From NCBI GenBank assembly GCA_003567055.1, contig PXAW01000582.1, positions 1 to 6,093 of the forward strand: a stretch of 6,093 nt of DNA. The letters are read 5' to 3'. Within the stretch, counting starts at the first letter, position 1; each line of letters begins with the position of its first letter. The DNA comes from Hyphomicrobiales bacterium. GTDB lineage: Bacteria; Pseudomonadota; Alphaproteobacteria; Rhizobiales; Beijerinckiaceae. A program made the position numbers and the translations under genes. Shown here piece after piece: positions 5,031 to 6,093 of the stretch. The notes under the pieces were generated by a model. That model had not been told where the DNA came from. It saw only the letters and a list, made by a program, of their open reading frames with translations, and ran no database searches.

Positions 5031-6093
5031 ATGTCCGACCAGACCCTTGCCGGTGACGCCCTGCTGGCGCTGTTTCAGCGCGCGGGCTACGGCGTGATCG
5101 AACCGCCGGTGCTCCAGCCGGCGGAGTTGTTCCTCGACCTGTCCGGCGAGGAGATGCGCCGACGCATGTTCGTCACGCTCGATGCGAACGGGGCGGAACT
5201 CTGCCTGCGCCCGGAATATACGATTCCGGTCTGCCGCACACATCTCGCACGCCACGATGCGGGTGCCGGAGGCGAAGCCGGACATTCCCGAACGGGTGCG
5301 GCCCGTTATTGCTACCGTGGCCCCGTTTTCCGACTGCGCGCCGGTGAGACCGGCGAATTCCAGCAGGCAGGGGTCGAGTCCATCGGCGCCACGGATATAG
5401 CTGCGACCGATGCCGAAATCCTGGCTCTGGCCCTCGAAGGGCTGAACAGCCTTCAGATCACGCCGGCCCGGGTGACGCTCGGCGATGTCGGCCTGCTCGA
5501 AGCCGTGATCGATGCACTCGCCATTCCCGCTGCAGCGCGGGGGCGGCTGATGCGGGCCATCGTGGCGGGAGAGGCCAGGGCGGTGCTCGACGCGCCCGAG
5601 GACGGTGTACGCGAAGTCGCCCATGCGGGCTTGCTCGCCGCCCTCGAAGGCCAGGATCCGAAGGCCGCGCGCGCTTTCGTCGAGGATGTTCTCGCCATTG
5701 CAGGGATCACCTCTGTCGGCGGGCGTAGTGCCGGTGACATTGCCGAACGATTTCTCGCGCGCGCCGCCCAGGGAGCCGGCGGCATTCCCGATGAAGCCCG
5801 GGCGGTGCTGCGCCGGTATCTCGCGGTCGCGGGTGATCCGGACGCCGCCGCTTCCGCCCTGCGTGCACTGGCCGGTGAGGCGGGGCTGGCAATCGGTCCG
5901 GCGCTCGATCTGTTCGAGGAGCGCGCCGGATTTCTGGCCGCGCGCGGTGTCGATCTCTCGGCGCTTCAGTTCCGCGCCGATTTCGCCCGCACGCTCGACT
6001 ACTATACCGGTTTCATCTTCGACATTGCCGCGACAGCCGATCCTGCGGCGCGCCCGCTCGTCGGCGGTGGGCGTTACGACCGGCTTGCCCGGC
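5031..6093 (+). CDS. hisZ: ATP phosphoribosyltransferase regulatory subunit HisZ (3' end outside window)
   Basis: HisRS-like paralogue that forms a complex with short-form HisG and is needed for catalysis and histidine feedback in the first step of histidine synthesis. It has no aminoacylation role. 354 residues are visible, close to full length for alphaproteobacterial HisZ (about 370-390). The class II synthetase fold shows in PPVLQPAELFLDLSGEEMRR (25-44), CLRPEYTIPVCR (58-69), motif-2-like YCYRGPVFR (93-101), TLDYYTGFIFD (321-331) and motif-3-like VGGGRYDRL (344-352). No tRNA anticodon-binding domain would be expected. The ATG at 5031 has GGGA 6 bases upstream and gives an N-terminus of normal length. 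An in-frame GTG is at 5028, and an ATG at 4983 would add 16 unlikely residues. A hisG gene probably follows outside the window; hisS does not precede it here. The transporter operon is transcribed away from it. Confidence 0.95.
   Translation, partial: MSDQTLAGDALLALFQRAGYGVIEPPVLQPAELFLDLSGEEMRRRMFVTLDANGAELCLRPEYTIPVCRTHLARHDAGAGGEAGHSRTGAARYCYRGPVFRLRAGETGEFQQAGVESIGATDIAATDAEILALALEGLNSLQITPARVTLGDVGLLEAVIDALAIPAAARGRLMRAIVAGEARAVLDAPEDGVREVAHAGLLAALEGQDPKAARAFVEDVLAIAGITSVGGRSAGDIAERFLARAAQGAGGIPDEARAVLRRYLAVAGDPDAAASALRALAGEAGLAIGPALDLFEERAGFLAARGVDLSALQFRADFARTLDYYTGFIFDIAATADPAARPLVGGGRYDRLAR

Noticed and set aside
4953..5624. 223-codon minus-strand frame opposite the start of hisZ
   Set aside because: HisZ on the plus strand has conserved motifs throughout. 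The antisense product has no recognisable features.

Overview
The window looks like chromosomal DNA from a GC-rich alphaproteobacterium, probably of the Rhizobiales/Hyphomicrobiales type. The grounds are strong G/C preference at third codon positions, a hisZ gene of the alphaproteobacterial type, and a COG0687/Pot-type ABC uptake operon whose first permease carries a long periplasmic insert. The assignment comes from reading the proteins, not from a database search.

About 4.6 kb (positions 1-4621) is one minus-strand operon for an ABC importer of the polyamine/opine/amine (Pot-like) class. In transcription order it encodes the ATPase (start about 4612, or 4621), a periplasmic substrate-binding protein (3336-2230), a first permease with a roughly 145-residue periplasmic insert (2128-833), and a second permease (818 to beyond position 1, cut by the window edge). 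The four proteins form a complete transporter: two different permeases, an ATPase dimer and a soluble binding protein. The exact substrate cannot be read from the sequence.

The two larger gaps in the operon are not empty. The 166-base (or longer) gap before the binding-protein gene holds four stem-loops and a tandemly duplicated Shine-Dalgarno segment. The 101-base gap after it holds a perfect 10-bp GC hairpin and a second small hairpin. None has a U-tract, so they look like mRNA processing or stability elements that set the binding protein apart from its partners, not terminators.

Positions 4622-5030 are a divergent intergenic region with no convincing gene. It should hold both promoters; one plausible -35/-10 pair for hisZ ends at 4951, followed by a structured leader. 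From 5031 to the right edge, on the plus strand, lies hisZ, the HisRS-like regulatory subunit of ATP phosphoribosyltransferase (first step of histidine synthesis), with 354 codons visible and the end cut off. It is not functionally linked to the transporter. I see no phage, insertion sequence, CRISPR array, tRNA or rRNA, and no clearly new system. The most interesting content is the RNA-level architecture of the operon and the hisZ leader.
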